The position numbers and the translations under genes are program-made. The notes beneath the pieces are model-generated. The model was not told where the DNA came from. It did no database searches and saw nothing but the letters and a program-made list of their open reading frames with translations. Positions 18,540 to 26,079 of a stretch of 64,000 nucleotides of DNA are shown here, one piece after another (position 1 is the first letter of the stretch; each line of letters begins with the position of its first letter). The stretch comes from Enterococcus_D sp050529585. GTDB taxonomy: Bacteria > Bacillota > Bacilli > Lactobacillales > Enterococcaceae. Location: positions 310,001-374,000 of the forward strand of contig NZ_CP172882.1 of NCBI RefSeq assembly GCF_050529585.1. Reading direction: 5' to 3'.

Positions 18540-18586
18540 GTAGAGTGATGTGGCCACAGGTATATCAAAGAGAGGGGGCGTACAAA

Positions 18587-19075
18587 GTGAAATGCAAATT
18601 TGGTTTTATTGTCGGTGCATGTATGATTATTGGCATGGTGGATCTGATGACCGATCAAGTTGTTTTTGCGGCCATTTATAATCCGTTAGATCCTTCCGAA
18701 GAAATCGTGCCCATTGACCCTCCACTAGCACCTGAAGAAACAGCGGTATCCGAAGACGATCAAGCAGTAGTTAAAAAAGAGGTGCCGGATGAACCATTGG
18801 ATAATCCGGAAAGTGAACAAATAAAAGAGATTATCACAAAAAGCACCTTGTTGGATCGAAAGCAGCATGGCATATCTCGTGTGATGATAGAGGATGTCTT
18901 TTCTAATGATCTCCCTAAAATGGATGTCGCGCTCCCTGAAAATGATCCTGATGGTGATGGGGATGACAGGGCCTCTTATTTGGCTAGTTTATGCTACTTA
19001 TTTTCTGGACATGTTCTGTATGGTCAAAAAAATGAAGGAGGGATGAAAACGCGTGTTTGCGACATTTTTGAATAA
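18587..19075 (+). CDS. Small secreted acidic protein of unknown function, possibly frameshifted at its end
   Basis: Start at GTG 18587 (MKCKFGFIVG), with GAGGGGG upstream, gives 162 residues: a signal peptide to about VFAA, then an acidic Pro-rich stretch (YNPLDPSEEIVPIDPPLAPEE) and a polar middle. The frame ends with a mixed tail and overlaps the next gene by 23 bp. From 18951 the +1 frame encodes a hydrophobic segment (MTGPLIWLVYATYFLDMF) then MVKKMKEG and a stop at 19044-19046, just before the next start. With LPEND immediately upstream, the original protein may have had a membrane or sorting-type anchor. No family recognised. Confidence 0.6.
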   Translation: MKCKFGFIVGACMIIGMVDLMTDQVVFAAIYNPLDPSEEIVPIDPPLAPEETAVSEDDQAVVKKEVPDEPLDNPESEQIKEIITKSTLLDRKQHGISRVMIEDVFSNDLPKMDVALPENDPDGDGDDRASYLASLCYLFSGHVLYGQKNEGGMKTRVCDIFE

Positions 19076-20513
19076 AGCGGATAAACGAAAATTAGTCTTC
19101 CTTCAATACTTAGAAAACGCAGTTTCTCTATCTGAAACCAAAGAAATATTGATGGAGCGACTAACTATGTCCGAATTTCTTATCAATAAAACAGTCCAAG
19201 AGCTGAATCTAGATTTTTATGAATGGGGATTGAATGAAGAGTTTGCTATCGTCACTGATGGCACCGTCATCAAATTGAATGCATCTGGATTAGCAACCTC
19301 GGATACGCTATTGACTTATTATTTGGATCAAGCTTTAAAGTTTTCGATGCTCAAAGAATGTTTCTTTGAGCAGCTGTCTTCGCTTTACGAATTTGCGACC
19401 AACCATTATCTAAGCCACAATCCTGTCTACAAAGAATTCAAACAATTTAAGTTGCTGCTGAAAGAATCGGATATCGCTATTACAAAGGATTTTCAGTTAG
19501 TGGGTGAAGAAAAAGAAGTAAGGGAATTTGTATTTCTTTTTTTCATGAAAGATCATAGTTTGAACCAATTTCCTTTTCCAAAAGAAATCAGGGAAAAGCA
19601 GCAATCATTTGCTCGATTTAATGATCAGCCTTGGTTTGATCCTGAGCAGTCAGCCCGTATGCAAATCAGAAAGAGACAGTATTTAGGTATTGTAATCACT
19701 CGTATTTTACACGGACATTTTTTGGAAAACAGCATGGACAACGACCTTGTTTTGCCAAAACATCAGCTGATTATTGAAGAAATCTTGACTTGGTTAGTTG
19801 AACTGGCCCCGACTGTGACAAAAGATATTCTTGAACGAGAAGCAAAAGACATTCTCCGCTTTTTGATTGCAGAAGGGTGGTTGGTCGACAATCAAACTTA
19901 CATTGATCAAGAACAACCATATATCCAACAGTTAAACACTGATTTCCTTGCAGCAATCGAGCCGCATTTTGACCTTTCTACAGATACATTGGTGTTACTA
20001 CATAAGGAAATGACAACGATCCATTACCAATTGCTTTCTTTTTCTTTTATCTCAAGGTATGAATGTCATCATATGGATGTGACATACTTTTTGGAAATGT
20101 ATCCCGAGTACGCGGCTTTTTGCCGCAACTATTTGGATAAAAATCGCAATCGCCCAATTTTTTGGAACAACAAGGAGTTTCTCTTCTTTCGTTATTTGAT
20201 TTTAATGGTTTCGATCATTCCTTTGCAAGAAATCTTGGGGCCGCTGTATGTGTGTGTCGATTTTTCATTTGGCTATGCCTATAATCAAATGATTCAGAAA
20301 AATATTGTCAAAATTCTTGATCTTAATATCTGCTTTCAAGATTTCCTGACAGATGATACGCAATTGATTTTGTCTGATCTTCCTTTTTATAGTGCATTAG
20401 CCATCGATCATATTTTATGGTTAGCCCCACCGAGACCGATTGATTGGGCCAATTTTACCGAAAAAGTGAACCAGATTCGCAAAGAGCAATTTAGAGCGGA
20501 AAATAATCAATGA
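19053..20513 (+). CDS. Mga-family (M protein trans-acting regulator-like) transcriptional regulator
   Basis: A 486-residue protein with an N-terminal winged-helix region (KRKLVFLQYLENAVSLSETK, residues 9-28), a second helical segment, and a long Mga-type middle. Mga regulators of streptococci and enterococci control surface-protein genes and often carry PTS-regulation-like domains. GTG start with AGGAGGG 10 bp upstream. As last gene of the surface cluster, before a terminator, it is the probable activator of the operon. No close similarity to a named regulator was judged; a second protein of this type lies at 22903-24408. Confidence 0.8.
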   Translation: MFATFLNKADKRKLVFLQYLENAVSLSETKEILMERLTMSEFLINKTVQELNLDFYEWGLNEEFAIVTDGTVIKLNASGLATSDTLLTYYLDQALKFSMLKECFFEQLSSLYEFATNHYLSHNPVYKEFKQFKLLLKESDIAITKDFQLVGEEKEVREFVFLFFMKDHSLNQFPFPKEIREKQQSFARFNDQPWFDPEQSARMQIRKRQYLGIVITRILHGHFLENSMDNDLVLPKHQLIIEEILTWLVELAPTVTKDILEREAKDILRFLIAEGWLVDNQTYIDQEQPYIQQLNTDFLAAIEPHFDLSTDTLVLLHKEMTTIHYQLLSFSFISRYECHHMDVTYFLEMYPEYAAFCRNYLDKNRNRPIFWNNKEFLFFRYLILMVSIIPLQEILGPLYVCVDFSFGYAYNQMIQKNIVKILDLNICFQDFLTDDTQLILSDLPFYSALAIDHILWLAPPRPIDWANFTEKVNQIRKEQFRAENNQ

Positions 20514-20554
20514 AAACCATAGATACAAAAAGTACCTCAGTGTGCGTGTGTATG

Positions 20555-20585
20555 AAAAAAAGAACCTTTAACAGGTTTTTTTTTT
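20555..20585 (+). terminator. Rho-independent terminator ending the surface cluster
   Basis: AACCT/AGGTT stem with a 5-nt loop, extended by A6 on the left and a T10 run on the right. Confidence 0.78.
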
Positions 20586-20628
20586 GTCTGAAATTTTGGT
20601 ATGATAGGAAGAGGAAGAGAGGTGCACA

Positions 20629-21198
20629 ATGGGCGAAAGCAATCAAACCAAAGCCATTATTGGCCAATCATTGGTGCAACTTTGCCAAATGAAAGAAATC
20701 AGTAAAATCAGTGTGCAAGAGATTGCAGCCGCGGCCGATATCAACCGCCAAACATTTTACTATCATTTTGCTGATAAAAAGTCCTTGATCCGGTGGATAT
20801 ACCATCACGATGCACTGATTTTTTTGACGGCAGAAGATATTTCTTTGGATAACTGGGAGGAAGCAGCTTTGCGCATGTTAAAAGCAATGAAAGCCTCCCC
20901 TGACTTTTATCGCAAGTCAGTCATCTATGATCGTGAAATTTTGATGAACAGCTTTTTTGATATAACCGAGCCTTTATTTCAGCGTTTATTCCAAGGGGTG
21001 GATACAGACCAGCAATTGACCACCAAAGATATTGCCTTTTACAGCCGCTTTTTTTCATATGGTTGTGGTGGAATCTTAGAATCGTGGCTGCGACATGATT
21101 TTCCAGACACGCCATTGGAAATTGCCACACAATTATTTCGTTTAGCCAAAGATGTGGAGTTTTTTTCTTACCAAATTTATGAACAAGGAGAGCAGTAA
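20629..21198 (+). CDS. TetR-family transcriptional regulator
   Basis: A 189-residue protein with a typical TetR N-terminus: ISVQEIAAAADINRQTFYYHF (residues about 24-44) forms the helix-turn-helix, followed by a helical ligand/dimer domain. It resembles the AcrR/DhaS-type regulators of Firmicutes that keep a short C-terminal domain. It lies 3 bp before the phosphatase gene and is probably co-transcribed with it; whether it controls that gene is unknown. GAGAGGTG precedes the ATG. Confidence 0.88.
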   Translation: MGESNQTKAIIGQSLVQLCQMKEISKISVQEIAAAADINRQTFYYHFADKKSLIRWIYHHDALIFLTAEDISLDNWEEAALRMLKAMKASPDFYRKSVIYDREILMNSFFDITEPLFQRLFQGVDTDQQLTTKDIAFYSRFFSYGCGGILESWLRHDFPDTPLEIATQLFRLAKDVEFFSYQIYEQGEQ

Positions 21199-21201
21199 AA
21201 C

Positions 21202-21660
21202 ATGACCAAAATACTTTTCGTTTGCTTAGGCAATATTTGTCGTTCGCCAATGGCAGAAGCAGTATTCCAGACAGAGGTCCAAGCACAAGGCTTGGATTGG
21301 CAAGTCGATTCTGCAGCTACTAGTTCTTGGGAAGTCGGCAATCCGGCTCATCCCGGAACCCGAGAACTATTGGCGCAAAAAGGAATTGCCAGCGACAAGC
21401 TTGTTTCTCGGCAAGTGACCCGTGATGATTTTGAGCAGTTTGATTGGATCATCGGCATGGACCATCAGAATGTAGCTGACTTGTTAAAGCGGGCGCCAGA
21501 AAATTGCCAAGACAAGATCCGTGCTTATTTGAGCGTCGTACCTGAGTTGCAAGATGCGGAAATTCCTGATCCATATTACACGGGGGATTTTGAAGAAACG
21601 TATCGCTTGATTCAAACAGGACTGCCTTATTGGCTAACAGTAATTAGGGAACATGAATAA
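21202..21660 (+). CDS. Low-molecular-weight protein tyrosine phosphatase
   Basis: A 152-residue cytosolic phosphatase. The active-site loop CLGNICRS (Cys 8, Arg 14) gives the CX5R signature and DPYYTG near residue 120 supplies the general acid Asp. Length fits the LMW-PTP family (~150-160). It dephosphorylates phosphotyrosine on proteins or possibly small phosphomonoesters. It follows the TetR gene directly and ends in a terminator that overlaps its last codons. Confidence 0.93.
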   Translation: MTKILFVCLGNICRSPMAEAVFQTEVQAQGLDWQVDSAATSSWEVGNPAHPGTRELLAQKGIASDKLVSRQVTRDDFEQFDWIIGMDHQNVADLLKRAPENCQDKIRAYLSVVPELQDAEIPDPYYTGDFEETYRLIQTGLPYWLTVIREHE

Positions 21661-21682
21661 AGGATGTTCCTCTTGTTTTTTT
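21646..21682 (+). terminator. Rho-independent terminator after the phosphatase gene
   Basis: AGGGAACAT and ATGTTCCT form the stem, with the stop codon in the loop, followed by CTTG and a T7 run. Confidence 0.8.
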
Positions 21683-21765
21683 GAATAAATTTGGTAAAAT
21701 AAAAGTAATAAATGCGAACGTATGTGTGGTCTTTTGCCTCGGTATCGTGCAGAAAGGAAAGTCCA

Positions 21766-22155
21766 ATGGAAAAGAAACCATCGCCTATCAAGAAACTAGG
21801 CAAACTCATTGTGATGACATCCACCACTTTACTGGATACGTTTTTCAGTGATGATGCAGACAAGAAGAATCAAACGGAGAAGATGCGGGAAACCAGGCGT
21901 TTGCTGCAAGAAGCTGCGACTGCCAAGTATCTGGTCGTGTTGCAAGTCAAGGCGGAGAAATTAGGTGAATTTGAAACCGTTACCGGCTGGATCGTAGGTA
22001 AGACGGTCGCAAAAGAGCAAGTCGTTTTGAAGTTGCAAAATAACCGACAACAGCTGCGGATCATTCCTTTAAGTCAGATATTGAAAGTCAGTACATTGAA
22101 TACCAAACCCAGTGCCAAGAAAGTGATAACCCCAAAAGAACCTGTCGATGAATGA
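21766..22155 (+). CDS. Small hypothetical cytoplasmic protein
   Basis: ATG 21766, with AGAAAGGAAA upstream, gives 129 residues (MEKKPSPIKK); the longer frame start at 21712 has no ribosome site. The first 30 residues are basic then hydroxyl-rich; a charged helix (QTEKMRETRRLLQEAATAK) leads to a C-terminal beta-rich stretch (VTGWIVGKTVAKEQVVLKL) that looks like a small barrel. No transmembrane helix or signal peptide. Function not recognised. Its stop codon lies within a bidirectional terminator shared with the convergent DUF1801 gene. Confidence 0.7.
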   Translation: MEKKPSPIKKLGKLIVMTSTTLLDTFFSDDADKKNQTEKMRETRRLLQEAATAKYLVVLQVKAEKLGEFETVTGWIVGKTVAKEQVVLKLQNNRQQLRIIPLSQILKVSTLNTKPSAKKVITPKEPVDE

Positions 22156-22172
22156 CAGGTTCTTTTGGGGTT
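22128..22172. terminator. Bidirectional terminator inside two convergent gene ends
   Basis: AACCCCAAAAGAACCTGTC pairs perfectly with its complement across a 7-nt loop. The stop codons of the plus-strand gene (22153-22155) and the minus-strand DUF1801 gene (22171-22173) both lie inside it, so one DNA element serves as terminator and coding 3' end for both. Confidence 0.85.
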
Positions 22173-22542
22173 ATGCGTAGTTTTCGTTGTGGGCAGCTGC
22201 AATCATGGACAGGCGCCAAGCTGTGATATCTTGGATCAGTTGGTAAGGGATGGGTTGGTCGAAAGGAAACTGGACAGCACCTTTACTGGTTTTGTAAGGA
22301 GCGAGTTCATGTGCAAAATGTTGAATGGCATCAGGTGTAGGATAGAAACCTAAATGATTCTTGGCATATGCGAAATGAACGACATTTTCATGATAGTGGT
22401 AAGTAGGCATCTGATAACTGATTTTTTCTGTTGCTTGGGGCAAAACAGCTAAAATCTTTTGTCGGACAGTCCGTAAGATTTCTTGCCGATTTGCTGGTGC
22501 ATGATTGATATACTGGTCAACGGCGGATAATTCGTTTGTCAT
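22171..22542 (-). CDS. DUF1801 (YdhG-like) protein
   Basis: A 123-residue protein starting at ATG 22542 (MTNELSAVDQYI) with AAAGGGG upstream; the longer frame to 22575 would run through the promoter. ILRTVRQKILAVLPQATEKI, YQMPTYHYHENVVHFAYAKNH and FYPTP match the small DUF1801/YdhG family, some of which have been linked to iron-handling chaperones. A promoter sits 23 bp upstream. Monocistronic, convergent with the previous gene. Confidence 0.85.
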   Translation of the reverse strand: MTNELSAVDQYINHAPANRQEILRTVRQKILAVLPQATEKISYQMPTYHYHENVVHFAYAKNHLGFYPTPDAIQHFAHELAPYKTSKGAVQFPFDQPIPYQLIQDITAWRLSMIAAAHNENYA

Positions 22543-22564
22543 TTGAATACCCCTTTTTGTTTCA

Positions 22565-22592
22565 GTATACGACAAAAAAAGGAGCCTGTCAG
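22565..22592 (-). promoter_or_regulatory. Promoter of the DUF1801 gene, embedded in a small-RNA terminator
   Basis: On the minus strand CTGACA, 17 bp, TATACT. The -35 box is one arm of the hairpin that ends the distal small RNA, so transcription of that RNA would run into this promoter. Confidence 0.65.
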
Positions 22593-22653
22593 TGGGTGGC
22601 TGACAGGCTAGGAGTAAAAATGAAAAGTGTTAGTTAGGGTTGTTTGTTGGTAT
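22574..22653 (-). ncRNA. Predicted small RNA, distal copy of a tandem pair
   Basis: About 80 nt from a predicted start near 22653 to a T7 run. The body begins ACCAACAAACAACCCUAACU, is almost free of G, and carries UUUUCAUUUUUACUCCU, complementary to a ribosome-site-plus-AUG sequence. It ends in a hairpin with a 10-bp stem (22583-22592 with 22600-22609) and loop CCACCCA. The sister copy lies 171 bp away with the same body and loop but a different stem. Layout recalls streptococcal csRNAs and Listeria LhrC, which block translation of target mRNAs. Expression is inferred, not shown. Confidence 0.65.
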
Positions 22654-22659
22654 GAATAT

Positions 22660-22714
22660 ACTATACCCAGAAAATGTGAATTTTTTGTGGAGAAAAGATT
22701 GGGAAGTGTTTAAG
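22660..22714 (-). promoter_or_regulatory. Promoter and conserved upstream element of the distal small RNA
   Basis: Minus strand: CTTAAACACTTCC at 22714-22702, 36 bp, then -10 box TATAGT at 22665-22660. The -35 position reads ACAAAA, a poor sigma-A match, suggesting activator dependence. The same 49-bp spacing and many identical bases occur in the proximal copy. Confidence 0.55.
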
Positions 22715-22744
22715 AATATAAATACCTCCATTAAAAGTAAAAGA

Positions 22745-22824
22745 ACAAAAAACACCCACCGGTGGGTGGCCGGTGGGAAGGAGTTAAAAATGAAAAAGTG
22801 TTAGTTAGGGTTGTTTGTTGGTAT
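22745..22824 (-). ncRNA. Predicted small RNA, proximal copy of a tandem pair
   Basis: About 80 nt from a predicted start near 22824. The body matches the distal copy almost base for base (ACCAACAAACAACCCUAACU, then UUUUUCAUUUUUAACUCCUU) and ends in stem CCCACCGG/CCGGUGGG (22770-22777 with 22755-22762), loop CCACCCA and UGUUUUUUG. Stem sequence differs from the sister copy while loop and pairing are kept, which is the mark of selection on RNA structure. CUCCUU and CAU segments could mask a target's ribosome site and start codon. Confidence 0.68.
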
Positions 22825-22830
22825 ACATAT

Positions 22831-22885
22831 AGTATACGGCTTAAATATGAATATTTTGTGACAAAACTTTTCGGAAGTTCTTAAG
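22831..22885 (-). promoter_or_regulatory. Promoter and conserved upstream element of the proximal small RNA
   Basis: Minus strand: CTTAAGAACTTCC at 22885-22873, 36 bp, then -10 box TATACT at 22836-22831. The -10 region is itself an inverted repeat (GTATAC, 5 bp, GTATAC). The upstream element begins just 18 bp past the end of the Mga-like gene. Confidence 0.55.
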
Positions 22886-22902
22886 AAGCCATGACGATTG
22901 TG

Positions 22903-24408
22903 TTACAGGGCCAAGTTCTTTTCATCAAAGTGATTCTTCAAGGAACGATACAAATCAATATACTGACGATCGTCTGAAGCATAATCCCATAAATAACTTG
23001 CAGTATCAGGATTTAATTTTTTCAATAACTGACTTGAACTGATCACGACATCATATTTTTCCAGTTGACTTTGATCGTAAGGTTCTGCTGATACAAAGGT
23101 CAGGTCATGCAAGAATTGTGATAAGCCTTGGACCAACAAAAAGTTGTCTTCTAATGCGACACCGACAATCAGGCGATTAGAATAGCGGATTTGATCATAA
23201 AATGGCAGTAGGGTATGGGTATACATGATTGCCATTTGTTCTTGATTTTCGTCATTTAAGTAATCAACCGAGCCTTCTTCGCGATAACTCGTCAAAAAGG
23301 CACTGATTTTTGCTTGAAGTTGTGCTTCAGCAGCACCACGATTGATAGCTGGATTTAACAAACGGTAAATATTTGGAAATGGTTGCCGGAAAATATAATT
23401 GCCAAAGGTCACATTGATTAGATTACCAATAATCAGTGGTTCGTCCAAAAGACTTGGTTGAGAGGCAAAGAAAGTTTCTTTCATCTCTACCAACAAATCG
23501 CAGACCAATGGATAAATCGGATTTTTCTTATCAGCAAAAAATTGCAGTGTCTGCTGTAAAGCAGGTTCATTTGTTGATAAATAGAATGGAAACATTTGTG
23601 CCAGTAAATAAATAAAGCCGGATTCGCCTTTCCATTGTTTATCAGTTAAATCAAACTGGTTACCAAGGAATGTTTTCAAGCGGTCAAAGTCCAAATAACG
23701 GTTGTTTTTCATCAAGAAGTTATAGCGTTTGTCGTATTTCGCATAATTTTCTTTTTTGATACGCAATAAAACCAGAGCTGCAAAATATTTTAATTCTAAT
23801 CGACCTAAGTAAGAATGGGTCATTGGGAAATAATCGCTGAATTCTTCGACCATTGCTTCGGCTTCAGCTTCCGGAAGGGCAAAAGGCCATTCGATCCCTC
23901 TGACACCCAGCCAAATGATATTGAATAAGGACAAACGGACCAAGCGTTCATCGCCGACCAAGTTCGATTCGGTATAGGTAAAGCGTAACTGGAATTGTTT
24001 TAAGTGCGTTTTTAGTTTTTCAAATTTTCGGGAGACTGTTGAACGGCTGACATCATATTTTTCACAAAAATCAGTGATCGTAGGATTTTCTTCATTCAGC
24101 ATGTAAAGAACATATAAGAACGGCACGCTTTTATTTAATAAATAGAAGCGATACTCATCGATCGTTACCGCGATATTCTGGGGCTGCAGTTTACCGCCGC
24201 GGCCGAGTATCGACATGTGATCTGGAGTTAACTCATTTAGATCTTGGTCGATCTCAGTCAACTCGATAAAAGCTTGTTGGTAGCTCAACTCCATTTCCTT
24301 AGCCAATTGAGCAATAGGGTGGCTAGGATTTTGCAGAGTCAGCATACGCCGGAATATTTTAAATTTGATTAATGTTTGCGGGTCCATCATAAGTTCTTCG
24401 TAAAACAT
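22903..24408 (-). CDS. Second Mga-family transcriptional regulator
   Basis: A 501-residue protein starting at ATG 24408 (MFYEELMMDPQTLIKFKIFR) with a perfect AAAGGAGG; the frame continuing to 24471 crosses the promoter and is not used. It has an N-terminal helix region, the Mga-type helix-turn-helix TITDFCEKYDVSRSTVSRKF (about 130-150), and a C-terminal EIIB-like alpha/beta segment (NRLIVGVALEDN, YDVVISSSQLL near 430-470). Mga-type proteins are phosphorylated by the PTS and control surface and carbon genes. Its own promoter lies upstream. The two predicted small RNAs follow on the same strand, making them possible targets. Confidence 0.82.
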   Translation of the reverse strand: MFYEELMMDPQTLIKFKIFRRMLTLQNPSHPIAQLAKEMELSYQQAFIELTEIDQDLNELTPDHMSILGRGGKLQPQNIAVTIDEYRFYLLNKSVPFLYVLYMLNEENPTITDFCEKYDVSRSTVSRKFEKLKTHLKQFQLRFTYTESNLVGDERLVRLSLFNIIWLGVRGIEWPFALPEAEAEAMVEEFSDYFPMTHSYLGRLELKYFAALVLLRIKKENYAKYDKRYNFLMKNNRYLDFDRLKTFLGNQFDLTDKQWKGESGFIYLLAQMFPFYLSTNEPALQQTLQFFADKKNPIYPLVCDLLVEMKETFFASQPSLLDEPLIIGNLINVTFGNYIFRQPFPNIYRLLNPAINRGAAEAQLQAKISAFLTSYREEGSVDYLNDENQEQMAIMYTHTLLPFYDQIRYSNRLIVGVALEDNFLLVQGLSQFLHDLTFVSAEPYDQSQLEKYDVVISSSQLLKKLNPDTASYLWDYASDDRQYIDLYRSLKNHFDEKNLAL

Positions 24409-24430
24409 AAGTATCCTCCTTTGTGGCTCT

Positions 24431-24459
24431 ATTGTATCTTTTTTTTTGCCACCTGTCAG
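24431..24459 (-). promoter_or_regulatory. Promoter of the second Mga-like gene
   Basis: Minus strand: CTGACA, 17 bp spacer, TACAAT, about 22 bp before the start codon. Confidence 0.75.
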
Positions 24460-24464
24460 TCTTT

Positions 24465-24515
24465 TATGCAAAAAAGTATCCTACCTTTTAAGAAAAAGTA
24501 GGATATTTTTGCATA
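24465..24515 (-). terminator. Terminator of brnQ
   Basis: On both strands GTATCCTAC/GTAGGATA arms lie within A- and T-rich flanks (TATGCAAAAA and TTTTTGCATA). It ends brnQ just after its stop and separates it from the Mga-like gene's promoter. Confidence 0.75.
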
Positions 24516-24517
24516 TT

Positions 24518-25879
24518 TTAGCTGATTTTTGCTTCGGCAGGATCTTTTTTGTACCATGTCCAACATAAACCCAGAATAAAACCGATGATCGCCGGTGTTA
24601 CCCACCCCATACCAATCTGGAAAAAGGGTAGATAGTTCTCAGCAAGTCGAAGGATCGATTGGACGAATGTTGTGTCTTTGATCAACGCTGGACTGGCATT
24701 CAATCCATCGATGATAGCTGCAATCAACGTGAAGTAAGTCGTCATGCGATAAACGCTGGCACGATGCCGGAATAATGGGCTAATGATGGCCAGAAGAATC
24801 AACGTGATAGCCAATGGATAGATAAACATCAAAACAGGGGTTGAAAATTCAATGATTTTGGTCAAACCGACATTCGCAAAAATTGCTGGCAAGATACTAG
24901 CCAATCCAATAAAGAACGCATAACTTTGCTTTGGAAATAGGCCAACAAACGTTTCTGAGAAAGCAGTGATCAAACCAATCGCCGTTTTTAAACAAGCCAA
25001 GATGACGATCACGGCTAACAACAGACTGCCTAAAGTGCCTAGATAATGATTGGCGATTTGTGCCAATGCAATGCCGCCGTTTGCGCTGATCGGGAATTGT
25101 CCGACACTCATTGCGCCCATATATGCAAGCAGTGTGTAAATGATCCCCATCAAGACAATACTAACAGAACCAGATACGATGGTGTCTTTTGCAATAGCGG
25201 CTGGTTTTTCGACACCCATATTGCGAATCGTTGAAACAATAATGATACCAAAGGCCAAAGAAGCAAGTGCGTCTAAGGTATTATACCCATTGGTAAAACC
25301 AGTAAAGAAAGCATCGCTTTGGTAATTGGCTTGAACCGTGATATCACTAACTGTCCCTAATGGTTTTAGGAAAACAAAGAGCAGCAAAACCCCCAATAAG
25401 ACCAAAAATAACGGGTTCAAAAATTTACCGACATAATCTAAGATTTTGCTGGGTTTACGAGAAAACCACCAAGCAGCTGCGAAGAACAAACAAGAGAACA
25501 AGGCCAACAGCAGTGTATTTAGACTTGAGGGTACATGTGGTGCTAAACCAATCTCATAAGAAGTCGTGGCCAAACGAGGCAATGCAAAGAACGGGCCAAT
25601 CACCAAATACAACAAGACGGTAAAAATCATTGCATAACGACGATTGATTCGAGCAGCTAGTTCAAAAACGCCGCTGCTTTGAGAAAGACCGATTGCGATA
25701 ACCCCCAGGAAAGGCAAGCCGATTCCTGTTGCCAAAAAGCCGAGATTGGCCAACCCTACATTGGCACCAGCTTCTTGTCCCATATGAACAGGGAAAATCA
25801 GGTTTCCCGCACCAAAAAACATACCAAACAACATTGATCCAACAAAAAGATAATCTTTAAAACGTAACTTCTTTTCCAT
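24518..25879 (-). CDS. brnQ: Branched-chain amino acid carrier BrnQ (LIVCS family)
   Basis: A 453-residue membrane protein with about 12 hydrophobic helices. The N-terminal GSMLFGMFFGAGNLIFPVHM is the hallmark of LIVCS family sodium- or proton-coupled importers of leucine, isoleucine and valine. FGIIIVSTIRNMGV and ILPAIFANVGLTKIIEFSTP are further family blocks. AGGAG lies 9 bp before the ATG. No T-box or riboswitch was seen upstream, so control is unclear. It stands alone between two terminators. Confidence 0.95.
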   Translation of the reverse strand: MEKKLRFKDYLFVGSMLFGMFFGAGNLIFPVHMGQEAGANVGLANLGFLATGIGLPFLGVIAIGLSQSSGVFELAARINRRYAMIFTVLLYLVIGPFFALPRLATTSYEIGLAPHVPSSLNTLLLALFSCLFFAAAWWFSRKPSKILDYVGKFLNPLFLVLLGVLLLFVFLKPLGTVSDITVQANYQSDAFFTGFTNGYNTLDALASLAFGIIIVSTIRNMGVEKPAAIAKDTIVSGSVSIVLMGIIYTLLAYMGAMSVGQFPISANGGIALAQIANHYLGTLGSLLLAVIVILACLKTAIGLITAFSETFVGLFPKQSYAFFIGLASILPAIFANVGLTKIIEFSTPVLMFIYPLAITLILLAIISPLFRHRASVYRMTTYFTLIAAIIDGLNASPALIKDTTFVQSILRLAENYLPFFQIGMGWVTPAIIGFILGLCWTWYKKDPAEAKIS

Positions 25880-25994
25880 AATAAAAGACTCCTATAATTC
25901 CATAGTTTTAAAAAAAGTAACAAAACTTTCTGTAAAAAGCAATACTTTAAGATAATAATGTATTAAATAACGCATTTTATTGTCAGTATCTAGT

Positions 25995-26068
25995 AAAAAA
26001 AACGCAACAATCCCTTGATTGCCTTGGTCAATGGAATCACAAGTCATTACAAGGGATGTGCGTTTTTT
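25995..26068 (-). terminator. Terminator after the lysine-type ABC transporter operon
   Basis: AACGCA-ACAATCCCTTG pairs with CAAGGGATGTGCGTT across a ~33-nt loop that can itself fold; A8 and T6 runs flank the arms. It ends the ATPase gene on the minus strand and may act in both directions. Confidence 0.75.
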
Positions 26069-26079
26069 AAGCATAGCGT

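Noticed and set aside
22611..22638. Short leader peptide (ATG AAA AGT GTT AGT TAG) after GGAGT on the plus strand, repeated at 22779-22805
   Set aside because: The second copy has a frame change (ATG AAA AAG TGT TAG), so the peptide is not conserved. The ribosome-site look is explained by the minus-strand RNA being complementary to such sequences.
22574..22777. CRISPR-like repeats
   Set aside because: Only two units, 171 bp apart, with promoters and terminators and no short uniform spacers.
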